From an uncultured Eubacteriales bacterium (GTDB taxonomy: Bacteria > Bacillota_A > Clostridia > Christensenellales > Aristaeellaceae), in assembly GCA_900313545.1 (NCBI GenBank), contig OMRS01000067.1, positions 1 to 5,641 of the forward strand: a stretch of 5,641 nucleotides of DNA, written 5' to 3'. Positions within the stretch are counted from its first letter, which is position 1. Each line of letters begins with the position of its first letter. The notes beneath the pieces were generated by a model, which saw only the letters and a program-made list of their open reading frames with translations, was not told where the DNA came from and did not search any database. A program made the position numbers and the translations under genes. This document shows, one piece after another, positions 1 to 5,305 of this stretch.

Positions 1-204
1 AGCCACAGTGTGCAGCGTTACCGTCATATAAGGGTTCGCTTCCATAACCTCAGGTTTTCCATGGTGACCATGGATTTTGAGGGGATGTACGCCAGATTAT
101 CCAGCATGAGATGGATCACTGCAACGGGGTTCTGATTTAAGCAGGGTCCCGTCCGAAGGTTTTTTTTTCCCCCCCCGGGTTTCCGGGACACCTCCCCATC
201 AAAC
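1..204. other. Unassigned flank; possible 3' ORF fragment on minus strand
   Basis: No gene is identified here. On the minus strand one frame stays open from the rrf2 terminator region down to a TGA at 24-26. Its last part reads like protein (for example MLDNLAYIPSKSMVTMENLR, within positions 47-106). It has no convincing start codon or ribosome-binding site, and I cannot assign it to a family. It could be the 3' remnant of a decayed gene or a chance frame. The frame crosses a T9 run (160-168) joined to a C8 run (169-176), a likely slippage site or base-calling problem. A short CCCGG/CCGGG hairpin follows at 174-187. Confidence 0.25.
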
Positions 205-247
205 AGAGGACCTCTGCCGCGGGCGTCATTCGCGGCAGAGGTCCTCT
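200..247 (-). terminator. Hairpin terminator of the rrf2-family gene
   Basis: A perfect 17-bp inverted repeat (arms 205-221 and 231-247, 9-nt loop) begins 12 nt after the regulator's stop codon. Read in the minus direction it is followed only by a short T-containing stretch (GTTTG, 200-204), so the stem is very strong but the U-tract is poor. No T-tract lies on the other side, so it belongs to the minus-strand gene. Termination is inferred from structure and position. Confidence 0.7.
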
Positions 248-259
248 TGGCAGATCCGG

Positions 260-706
260 TTAATCGCCCGCAGACGCTTCCTGCATGTCATTCTGCGGCG
301 CAGCCTGATCGATCAGGTCCTGCAGGGTCACCCCGTTCAGGTAATCCTCTATGGCTTTTGTCAGTCCCTTCCATACGGGCAGGGTCATGCAGTATGTGCA
401 CCTGGGACAGAACTCCTCTCCCTCCAGCACACAGGGAACAGGGGATATCGGCCCTTCCACAATCTGCAGAATCTGAAGAATCGTGATCTTCTCCGGAGAA
501 GGAACCAGCATGTACCCGCCATTGCGGCCCCTGGCAGCCTTCAGCAATCCTGCCTGACCAAGCTGCATTCCAATCTGATCCCCATACTTTTTGGAGATCT
601 GCTGCCTTTCGGCGACATCTTTCATGGAGACAAATCCCGCGGACTGATGCATGGCAATGTCCAGAAGAATGCGGATCGCATACCGGCCTCTGGTTGATAT
701 TTTCAT
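260..706 (-). CDS. Rrf2 family transcriptional regulator with cysteine cluster
   Basis: A 148-residue protein, the usual size for the Rrf2/IscR/CymR/NsrR family of dimeric winged-helix DNA-binding proteins. The N-terminus MKISTRGRYAIRILLDIA, the helix-turn-helix region (about residues 25-55) and RGRNGGYMLVPSPEKITIL (60-78) are family hallmarks. Cysteines C92, C100, C103 and C106 sit where Rrf2 proteins bind an Fe-S cluster; C92, C100 and C106 match the usual three, and C103 is extra. It may therefore sense iron-sulfur status, redox state or NO, but the ligand cannot be read from sequence. The ATG at 706 is chosen because AAGGTGG (714-720) precedes it at good spacing and the longer frame would start inside the promoter. 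The gene has its own promoter and terminator, so it is probably monocistronic. Regulation of the neighbouring flavoprotein operon is possible but unproven. Confidence 0.95.
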   Translation of the reverse strand: MKISTRGRYAIRILLDIAMHQSAGFVSMKDVAERQQISKKYGDQIGMQLGQAGLLKAARGRNGGYMLVPSPEKITILQILQIVEGPISPVPCVLEGEEFCPRCTYCMTLPVWKGLTKAIEDYLNGVTLQDLIDQAAPQNDMQEASAGD

Positions 707-727
707 ATTCACACCACCTTTTTTCGT

Positions 728-756
728 ATTGTAATTGAAATCGATGCACATTTCAA
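728..756 (-). promoter_or_regulatory. Sigma-70/SigA-type promoter of the rrf2-family gene
   Basis: On the minus strand TTGAAA (751-756) and TACAAT (728-733) are separated by exactly 17 nt, close to the housekeeping consensus. Transcription would start near 721, leaving a leader of about 15 nt that carries the AAGGTGG ribosome-binding site (714-720). This geometry supports translation from 706 rather than from the in-frame ATG at 751. Confidence 0.75.
735..756. promoter_or_regulatory. Palindromic candidate operator in the rrf2-family promoter
   Basis: Perfect 7-bp arms TTGAAAT (735-741) and ATTTCAA (750-756) flank an 8-bp spacer. The palindrome covers the -35 hexamer and most of the -35/-10 spacer, so a bound dimer would block RNA polymerase. 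Rrf2 proteins commonly repress their own promoters through sites of this size, so autoregulation is the simplest reading. I saw no second copy in front of the operon at 4963 or glmS. Confidence 0.5.
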
Positions 757-873
757 GAGTCTTCAGATTCTCTTTGTATATGTGTATTTCTTGAGTGTTT
801 ATCGATTCTCCTGCCGGTTTCTCCAGTTGTCCCTCCGCCCTCCCGGCATCCGTCCCTCAAATGTCCCCGCATG

Positions 874-925
874 CAGACAGGGACTGCCAGGCCTTCTTCT
901 GCTGGCAGTCCCTGTCTGTTTTTTT
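874..925 (+). terminator. Strong intrinsic terminator reading in the plus direction
   Basis: A perfect 17-bp stem (874-890 with 902-918, 11-nt loop) is followed at once by seven T residues (919-925) on the plus strand, a textbook intrinsic terminator. No plus-strand gene precedes it: the nearest gene, rrf2-family, is on the minus strand and starts at 706. In the minus direction, where the upstream operon ends at 1162, the hairpin has an A-tract before it and no T-tract after it. It may stop antisense transcription into the operon or end an unseen small RNA. Confidence 0.7.
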
Positions 926-1104
926 GTTGAACCGGCGGTTTTTCCCCGGCCCGCGGCGGTCATGGCCCCTTTTCTGCGCACCCTCACGGGGAGCCTGCCG
1001 CGCGCCGCCCTGATATCCGGCAGGTTCTCCAAAGCGGGCCCGGGCTCCATACGGCAGCTGCAGCGTCCCCTCCGGGGGATCTTCCGCAGCTCCCGCTTCG
1101 CCAC

Positions 1105-1146
1105 GGGGAAGGGGCCCGCCGGATCCCTGGCCGGTCCGGCTTCCCC
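1105..1146 (-). other. Hairpin just downstream of the DUF1667 gene
   Basis: Pairing of 1105-1110 (GGGGAA) with 1141-1146 (TTCCCC), and 1118-1123 (GCCGGA) with 1135-1140 (TCCGGC), gives a 12-bp stem with a 7-nt bulge, starting about 15 nt after the DUF1667 stop. No T-tract follows in the minus direction, so it may be an RNA-stabilising 3' structure or weak terminator, or chance pairing in GC-rich DNA. Confidence 0.3.
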
Positions 1147-1161
1147 GCACCCTGGGGAGCG

Positions 1162-1533
1162 TCAGGCCTCCGGCAGGACCCTCTCCATCTCCCGGATCGC
1201 GATCACGTCGCTGTCCTCTCCGAGGATCCCGGAGATCACCACATCCCCTTCCCGGACCGGCGCCCTCAGCACCTGCCGGTGGATCTCCCTTGCCGCATCC
1301 ATGATCCGCTCCCTCGGGATCGGCCGCGTCAGCCGGACCGGGCAGGTTTCCTCCTCGGCCCCTAAAACCCTGACCGTGGTGGACAGTCCCCGCCTCGGGC
1401 AGGTCACCTCCTCCCGGGCAAAGCCCCGACCCCGGGGACAGCCCTCCCCGCTGATGCGAAGGTCCCCTCCGGCGCCCTCCACGAGGATCCCGCATCCGTT
1501 AGGACAGAGCGTGCAGGTCAGAACGGTCTTCAC
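1162..1533 (-). CDS. DUF1667 domain protein with conserved CxxC motifs
   Basis: A 123-residue protein of the DUF1667 family (COG3862-type, conserved CxxC pairs), near the normal family length. The N-terminal signature is MKTVLTCTLCPNGC, giving C7, C10 and C14; further cysteines C32 (GCPRG), C45 (TCPRR) and C64 (TCPVR) could complete an Fe-S cluster or metal site. Members accompany GlpA-like and FAD-oxidoreductase genes in anaerobes, so it is probably a small electron-transfer partner of the two proteins encoded upstream; its biochemical role is not established. GTG at 1533 is preferred over GTG at 1539, because GGAGG (1543-1547) lies 9 nt before it and translation then begins at the family's usual MK-T position. 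The frame overlaps the preceding gene by 35 nt, implying translational coupling. Last gene of the operon. Confidence 0.88.
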   Translation of the reverse strand: MKTVLTCTLCPNGCGILVEGAGGDLRISGEGCPRGRGFAREEVTCPRRGLSTTVRVLGAEEETCPVRLTRPIPRERIMDAAREIHRQVLRAPVREGDVVISGILGEDSDVIAIREMERVLPEA

Positions 1534-2758
1534 AGGCACTCACCTCCACTTCCCCGCCCCCCGCGGCAGGCCTCGCCTCTATGCGGATCATCTCCGCCGG
1601 GAGGGCTTTTCTCATCTTCTTCATCCCGATCACCTGTCCGCCCTGGGTCACGGTCACCGTCACGCCCGCCATCGGGCGGCTGACCCGCAGGCACAGGGTG
1701 AATTTCCCTTCCCCGCTGATGCGCTGGGGCACGGTATAGCGCACATTGCTGCCGCAGACCACCCTCCTGCCGGGGCCGGGACGCTCCCCGGGAGATGCCA
1801 GGTACCGGCACACCGCATCGGCCATGGCCTCCGATTCCCGGGAGACCTCGTCCACCAGGTCGTGCACATGCAGCACATTTCCCGCGGCAAAGATGCCGCT
1901 GACGGACGTCTCGTAGTTCTCATCCACATCCGCCCCCCGGGTCCGGGGATCCAGGCGGACCCCCGCATCCAGGGACAGCTCGTTCTCCGGGATCAGTCCC
2001 ACCGAGAGGATGAGGGTATCGCAGGGATGGAATTCCTCCGTCCCGGGAACCGGGCGCATCCTCTCATCCACCCGGGAAATGGTGACCCCCTCCAGCCTCC
2101 GGTCCCCGTGGATCCAGGTGACCGTGCTGGACAGGAACAGGGGGATCCCGTAGTCCTTCAGGCACTGCTGAAGATTCCGGGGAAGCCCTCCCGGATAGGG
2201 CATCGCCTCATACACACCCTGCACATGGACGCCCTCCAGGGTCAGCCTCCGGGCCATGATCAGGCCGATATCCCCGGAGCCCAGGATAACGGCCTCCCTG
2301 GCGGGCAGCCGGTTGTACACGTTCATATACGCCTGGGCAACGCCCGCGGTAAAGACCCCCGCGGGCCGCTCCCCGGGAATGGCCAGGGCGCCCCGGGTCC
2401 GTTCCCGGCACCCCATGGCCAGGACCACGGCCCTGGCCTGCACCTGCACAAGGCCCCTGCGGGAAACCACCGTGGCTGTCCGTCCGCCGGTCAGGGAGGT
2501 CACCGTCGCATCCGTCATGACCCGGATGCCGCTCTCCTGCAGCCGGGAAACAAATCTGCGGGCATATTCCGGGCCGCTCAGGTTTTCCCCGAACCGGCTC
2601 AGCCCGAATCCGTCGTGGATGCACTGGCGAAGGATGCCGCCCAGGCTTTTCTCCCTCTCCACCACAAGGATGTCGCTAACGCCTCTTTCCTGCAGGCGAA
2701 GCGCCGCGGCCAGGCCCGCAGGGCCTCCGCCCACGACAAGCACCTCAACCCTGTTCAT
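1499..2758 (-). CDS. FAD/NAD(P)-dependent oxidoreductase, partner of GlpA-like dehydrogenase
   Basis: A 419-residue pyridine-nucleotide-disulfide-oxidoreductase-fold protein. An N-terminal FAD-binding motif VGGGPAG (9-15) is followed by GGILRQCIHDGFGL (40-53), characteristic of this anaerobe-type subfamily. A second dinucleotide motif, LGSGDIG (159-165), should bind NAD(P). GIFAAGNVLHVHDLVDE (288-304) is the C-terminal FAD-contacting motif, with GN where many relatives have GD. About 100 C-terminal residues form a less conserved tail. It is soluble, with no signal peptide. In this gene order it likely transfers electrons between the GlpA-like protein and NAD(P) or another carrier; direction and substrate are inferred. 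ATG 2758 is chosen because GGGAGG lies 6 nt upstream; a TTG at 2782 is the longer alternative. It overlaps the GlpA-like gene by 14 nt and the DUF1667 gene by 35 nt. Confidence 0.9.
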   Translation of the reverse strand: MNRVEVLVVGGGPAGLAAALRLQERGVSDILVVEREKSLGGILRQCIHDGFGLSRFGENLSGPEYARRFVSRLQESGIRVMTDATVTSLTGGRTATVVSRRGLVQVQARAVVLAMGCRERTRGALAIPGERPAGVFTAGVAQAYMNVYNRLPAREAVILGSGDIGLIMARRLTLEGVHVQGVYEAMPYPGGLPRNLQQCLKDYGIPLFLSSTVTWIHGDRRLEGVTISRVDERMRPVPGTEEFHPCDTLILSVGLIPENELSLDAGVRLDPRTRGADVDENYETSVSGIFAAGNVLHVHDLVDEVSRESEAMADAVCRYLASPGERPGPGRRVVCGSNVRYTVPQRISGEGKFTLCLRVSRPMAGVTVTVTQGGQVIGMKKMRKALPAEMIRIEARPAAGGGEVEVSACEDRSDLHALS

Positions 2759-4211
2759 GTTCCGCCTCCCGTACCTTTCCAAAGAGCATATTGGAGCCTT
2801 CCCTGGAGAGCAGGATTTCCTCCGGCGGGATCCCGCACTCCTCCTCCAGCATCCTGCACAGCCGCATCTGACAGTACCCGCCCTGGCACCTTCCGGTCAT
2901 GGCCCGGGTCCGGTACTTGATCCCGGCGAGGGTCCGCACCCCCAGGGGATTGCGGATCGCCCTGCGGATCTCCGCCCGGGTCACCTTCTGGCACCGGCAG
3001 ATGACCTCTCCGTAATCCGGGTCCTCCGCAATCGCCGCCTGCTGCTCCTCCGGCGTCATGTCCCTGAAGCGCCGGATGCCCCTGCGCACCGGGTCAAAGC
3101 CGTCCCGCTCCCCGATGTCCTCCCTTTCCCGCATCATCTCCAGCACGTGCCGGGCGATGGCCACCGAGCTGGTCAGCCCGGGGGACTCGATTCCCACCAG
3201 GTTCACCGCCCGGGGCGCCACGTCGTCCACGATCTCCATTTTGAAATCCTGGATCACGCCCTCCCCGTCCGTCCATTTGGGCAGCACGCCGCTGTAGGTG
3301 CGGATCACATCCCCCCGGGTGAAATGGGGCCAGATGTCCATGGCGGCCTGATGGAGGAAATCCAGATTCTTCTGCTCCACGCCGTAGTTCTCCCAGTGGT
3401 CCGATTCCTCCGCCGTCGGGCCCAGCAGCAGGTTCCCGTCCACCGTCAGGGTCACGTGGATTCCCATGTAGGTATTGGACGGCACCGTATAGATGGGCAT
3501 GGGCACCTCCCGTCCCAGGCGCTCATCCAGCAGGATATAATCGTCCTTGGAATAGAGGATCCGATACCCCGGAAGCCCCAGCATCCGCGAAATGCGCCCG
3601 CAGGACAGCCCCGCGCTGTTGATCACCCAGCGGGTCTCAAAGGAGGATGTCCGCGTGGCAATCCGGTACCCGTCCTCCAGGCGGACAATTCCGGTCACCT
3701 CCTGCCCAAGGAAGAACCGGACGCCGTTGGCGGCGGCATTCTCCGCCAGGGCGATGGTCATCTGCACCGGGTCCAGGATGCCGGAGGTGGCGGACAGCAT
3801 GGCAAAACTGCCCTGCACGCCGGGGATCAGCCGGTGGAGCTCCTCCCCGCCGATCATGGAAAGGCCGCTGACGCCGATGGCCTCACCCTGGCGCATCACC
3901 TCCTCCAGGCGCCGGTAGTCCTCCGGGGTCCTGCCCACCAGCACCTTCCCGCAGCGCCTGAAGGGAAAGTCCAGCTCCCGCGCCACCTGGTCCATGAGGC
4001 GGTTGCCCTCCAGGCAGAGGCGGGCCTTCCAGGACCCCACATCATAGGCAAACCCGCCGTGGCAGACCCCCGTGTTCCTGGCGCTGGTCTCATAGCCCAC
4101 GTCCAGGTTCCGCTCCAGCACGCCGACCCTGAGACGGGTCCGGCTCAGCTCCCTGGCGATGGCGCAGCCCACCACGCCGCCGCCGATGACCAGGACATCA
4201 AATCCCGCCAG
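2745..4211 (-). CDS. GlpA/LhgO-like FAD-dependent dehydrogenase with C-terminal [2Fe-2S] domain
   Basis: About 488 residues if translation starts at CTG 4211. The N-terminal DAO-type FAD domain begins FDVLVIGGGVVGCAIAREL (4-22), a complete Rossmann GxGxxG region, and continues to about residue 360 (NLVGIESPGLTSSVAIA, 337-353, closes the FAD fold). A BFD-like [2Fe-2S] domain follows, with ligands C405, C407, C442 and C447 (CxC-x34-CxxxxC). This architecture matches anaerobic glycerol-3-phosphate dehydrogenase GlpA-like and L-2-hydroxyglutarate oxidase-like proteins; which substrate is used cannot be decided here, and no glpK or glpF lies in the window. The start is uncertain: the first GTG (4175) would cut through the FAD motif, no ATG lies in frame between it and a TGA at 4278-4280, and CTG 4211 has only a weak AAAAGG upstream. 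Function confidence is high, start confidence low. Confidence 0.88.
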   Translation of the reverse strand: MAGFDVLVIGGGVVGCAIARELSRTRLRVGVLERNLDVGYETSARNTGVCHGGFAYDVGSWKARLCLEGNRLMDQVARELDFPFRRCGKVLVGRTPEDYRRLEEVMRQGEAIGVSGLSMIGGEELHRLIPGVQGSFAMLSATSGILDPVQMTIALAENAAANGVRFFLGQEVTGIVRLEDGYRIATRTSSFETRWVINSAGLSCGRISRMLGLPGYRILYSKDDYILLDERLGREVPMPIYTVPSNTYMGIHVTLTVDGNLLLGPTAEESDHWENYGVEQKNLDFLHQAAMDIWPHFTRGDVIRTYSGVLPKWTDGEGVIQDFKMEIVDDVAPRAVNLVGIESPGLTSSVAIARHVLEMMREREDIGERDGFDPVRRGIRRFRDMTPEEQQAAIAEDPDYGEVICRCQKVTRAEIRRAIRNPLGVRTLAGIKYRTRAMTGRCQGGYCQMRLCRMLEEECGIPPEEILLSREGSNMLFGKVREAEHEQG

Positions 4212-4333
4212 GTCCCGCCTTTTCCGTGCCTGTCCTTTGGCCCTTTCCGCGCGGGCCCCGCGCCGTGCGCCATTCCCTCAGCGCATTTTCCGGGCCATGC
4301 CCGCACGATCCCGCCTGCAGGCCCTTTACGTTC

Positions 4334-4963
4334 TCATCTCTGCAGGTCCAGGTCCCACCTTGCAAAATTCACCCTTGCCCTCCCGGGATGGCACACGCAC
4401 ATCAGGTGCCCCTCCACCTCCGTTTCGGCAAAGGACACCTCCCCCTGTCTTCCGGGAAGCACGCAGACCTGGTCCGCCGGCGTCATCAGCCCCGTTCCCA
4501 GATACTTGAGGAAGCTCTCCTTGCGGGTCCAGATTCTGGTAAACGCCCTGTCCGGATCCCCGGAGTTTTCGACCCACGCCCGCTCCTCCGGGGTAAAGGT
4601 GATCCGGGCGACCCCGGGGTCATAGGGGTGCACCCGCTCCACATCCGCCCCCACCTCCTCCGGGGAGACGGCGCACACGGCCATGCGTCCGCTGTGGGAC
4701 AGATTGAAATGGATGTCCGGGTGCGCGGCCAGCACGGGCTTGCCCTGCGCCAGCGTCCTCACGGCCAGGTCCGTCGCTCCCGCCCTTTGAAGGGCCCAGG
4801 CCGCCAGCAGGCCCGCTCCCAGACACAGCAGCCGGTCCTTTTCAAAGTGGAAGCTTCGCACCCGGCTTCTGCGCTCCTCCCACGGAAGCGCCGCCATTCC
4901 CCGGGCATACCGCTCCGGATCGGACAAGGGGCCAACCTCCACATACCAGCAGACGATCTCCAT
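4334..4963 (-). CDS. Sfp-type 4'-phosphopantetheinyl transferase
   Basis: A 209-residue protein of the Sfp/AcpT/Gsp superfamily, which moves 4'-phosphopantetheine from CoA to a serine of acyl- or peptidyl-carrier proteins. Visible motifs in order: GKP (74-76), FNLSHSG (86-92), GADVE (105-109) with Mg-binding D107 and E109, and FTRIWTRKESFLK (141-153) with catalytic E149 and K153. Length is normal for the single-chain Sfp class and no key residue is missing, so it should be active. No carrier protein, NRPS or PKS gene lies in the window, so its target is unknown. ATG 4963 is chosen because GGGAGG lies just upstream and MEIVCWYV is a typical Sfp N-terminus; longer starts are unlikely. It is the first gene of the probable minus-strand operon, 122 nt before the GlpA-like gene. 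Confidence 0.93.
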   Translation of the reverse strand: MEIVCWYVEVGPLSDPERYARGMAALPWEERRSRVRSFHFEKDRLLCLGAGLLAAWALQRAGATDLAVRTLAQGKPVLAAHPDIHFNLSHSGRMAVCAVSPEEVGADVERVHPYDPGVARITFTPEERAWVENSGDPDRAFTRIWTRKESFLKYLGTGLMTPADQVCVLPGRQGEVSFAETEVEGHLMCVCHPGRARVNFARWDLDLQR

Positions 4964-4992
4964 GGTGCCCTCCCGCATACGTGTTTTCTCCG

Positions 4993-5001
4993 ATTGTACC
5001 A
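4993..5001 (-). promoter_or_regulatory. Extended -10 promoter of the PPTase operon
   Basis: On the minus strand TGG directly precedes TACAAT (4993-4998), giving an extended -10 element (TGnTACAAT). No good -35 hexamer is visible 16-18 nt upstream, which fits extended -10 promoters. Transcription would begin near 4986, leaving a leader of about 23 nt with the GGGAGG site. It probably drives the whole operon down to 1162, since I see no promoter in the 4212-4333 gap. Confidence 0.5.
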
Positions 5002-5159
5002 TCTTCTTCCGCCCTTCACATCCCGTCCGGAAAGTTTTTGGCGGCCGCACGTCGTCTCCTCTTTTTGAATCTCATCTTTGTAAAGCGGTCATTCCTTTGG
5101 CGTTTTCCCTGTTTTTTTCATTCATTTGGCAGGAATCACCCCTGTCCCCTTCACTTTTC

Positions 5160-5189
5160 TTGACAGCCGCCGCAGAGCGGGTGTAAGAT
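5160..5189 (+). promoter_or_regulatory. Promoter of glmS
   Basis: A consensus -35 TTGACA (5160-5165) and a -10 TAAGAT (5184-5189) are separated by 18 nt. Transcription should begin around 5195-5198, giving a leader of about 110 nt before the glmS start codon, which is long enough for regulatory structure. Confidence 0.65.
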
Positions 5190-5193
5190 CGGA

Positions 5194-5270
5194 TGCGGTG
5201 GAGAGGGAAGCGTCTCCCTTTTCCGCACCCTGCCGGAGCGTCCTCTCCCCATGCCCCGCAGGGGGCTTTT
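5194..5270 (+). promoter_or_regulatory. Structured glmS leader with possible attenuator
   Basis: A hairpin forms from TGCGG (5194-5198) with CCGCA (5223-5227), continued by 5201-5208 with 5215-5222 (two G-U pairs), giving 13 bp with a 2-nt bulge. Further on GCCCC (5253-5257) pairs with GGGGC (5262-5266) and is followed by TTTT (5267-5270), resembling a short terminator. GGAGAGG (5200-5206) can instead pair with CCTCTCC (5242-5248), excluding the first hairpin. Alternative folds before a terminator-like stem suggest attenuation, but the stem is only 5 bp and the reading is tentative. Confidence 0.3.
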
Positions 5271-5305
5271 CCCCTTCGATTCAACAGACAAAGGAGAACA
5301 ATCAG

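Larger units (their letters stand above)
757..1161. other. Intergenic region between DUF1667 gene and rrf2-family promoter
   Basis: No gene is supported across these 405 bases. Part 757-873 is T-rich with no convincing plus-strand promoter. Part 926-1161 is very GC-rich; the minus frame in phase with the DUF1667 gene stays open after its stop, but its Arg/Gly/Pro-rich translation lacks domain character and a ribosome-binding site. Two hairpins, annotated separately, lie in the region. Confidence 0.6.
4964..5305. other. Divergent intergenic region between PPTase gene and glmS
   Basis: These 342 bases hold no supported gene. They carry a minus-strand promoter for the phosphopantetheinyl transferase operon, a plus-strand glmS promoter with its leader, and between them (about 5050-5159) a T-rich stretch including a T7 run at 5112-5118. 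I could not find a glmS-ribozyme core in the leader by eye. Confidence 0.6.

Noticed and set aside
59..73. Palindrome with CCATGGT and ACCATGG arms around one base
   Set aside because: Short and isolated, with no promoter nearby; it may simply be coding repetition within the possible ORF fragment.
707..751. Longer start for the Rrf2 protein at ATG 751
   Set aside because: This would put the start codon inside the -35 region and upstream of the predicted transcription start; MKISTRGRYA at 706 with AAGGTGG is the standard family start.
799..1161. Minus-strand frame continuing in phase past the DUF1667 stop
   Set aside because: The DUF1667 protein already has its usual length at the TGA. The extension is Arg/Gly/Pro-rich, lacks a ribosome-binding site, crosses two hairpins, and shows no family features, so read-through or a separate gene is not supported.
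782..2920. 712-codon plus-strand open frame
   Set aside because: It runs antisense to the FAD oxidoreductase and DUF1667 genes, has no ribosome-binding site, and its translation is rich in Pro/Arg/Gly/His with no domain. It is a by-product of GC-biased third positions on the coding strand.
2256..4625. 789-codon plus-strand open frame
   Set aside because: Antisense to the GlpA-like and neighbouring genes, low-complexity translation and no recognisable motif; the minus-strand gene has a full FAD and 2Fe-2S architecture.
5190..5305. glmS ribozyme
   Set aside because: The position is right, but I could not match the conserved ribozyme core by eye, so I annotate only leader structure and leave the ribozyme to a covariance-model search.
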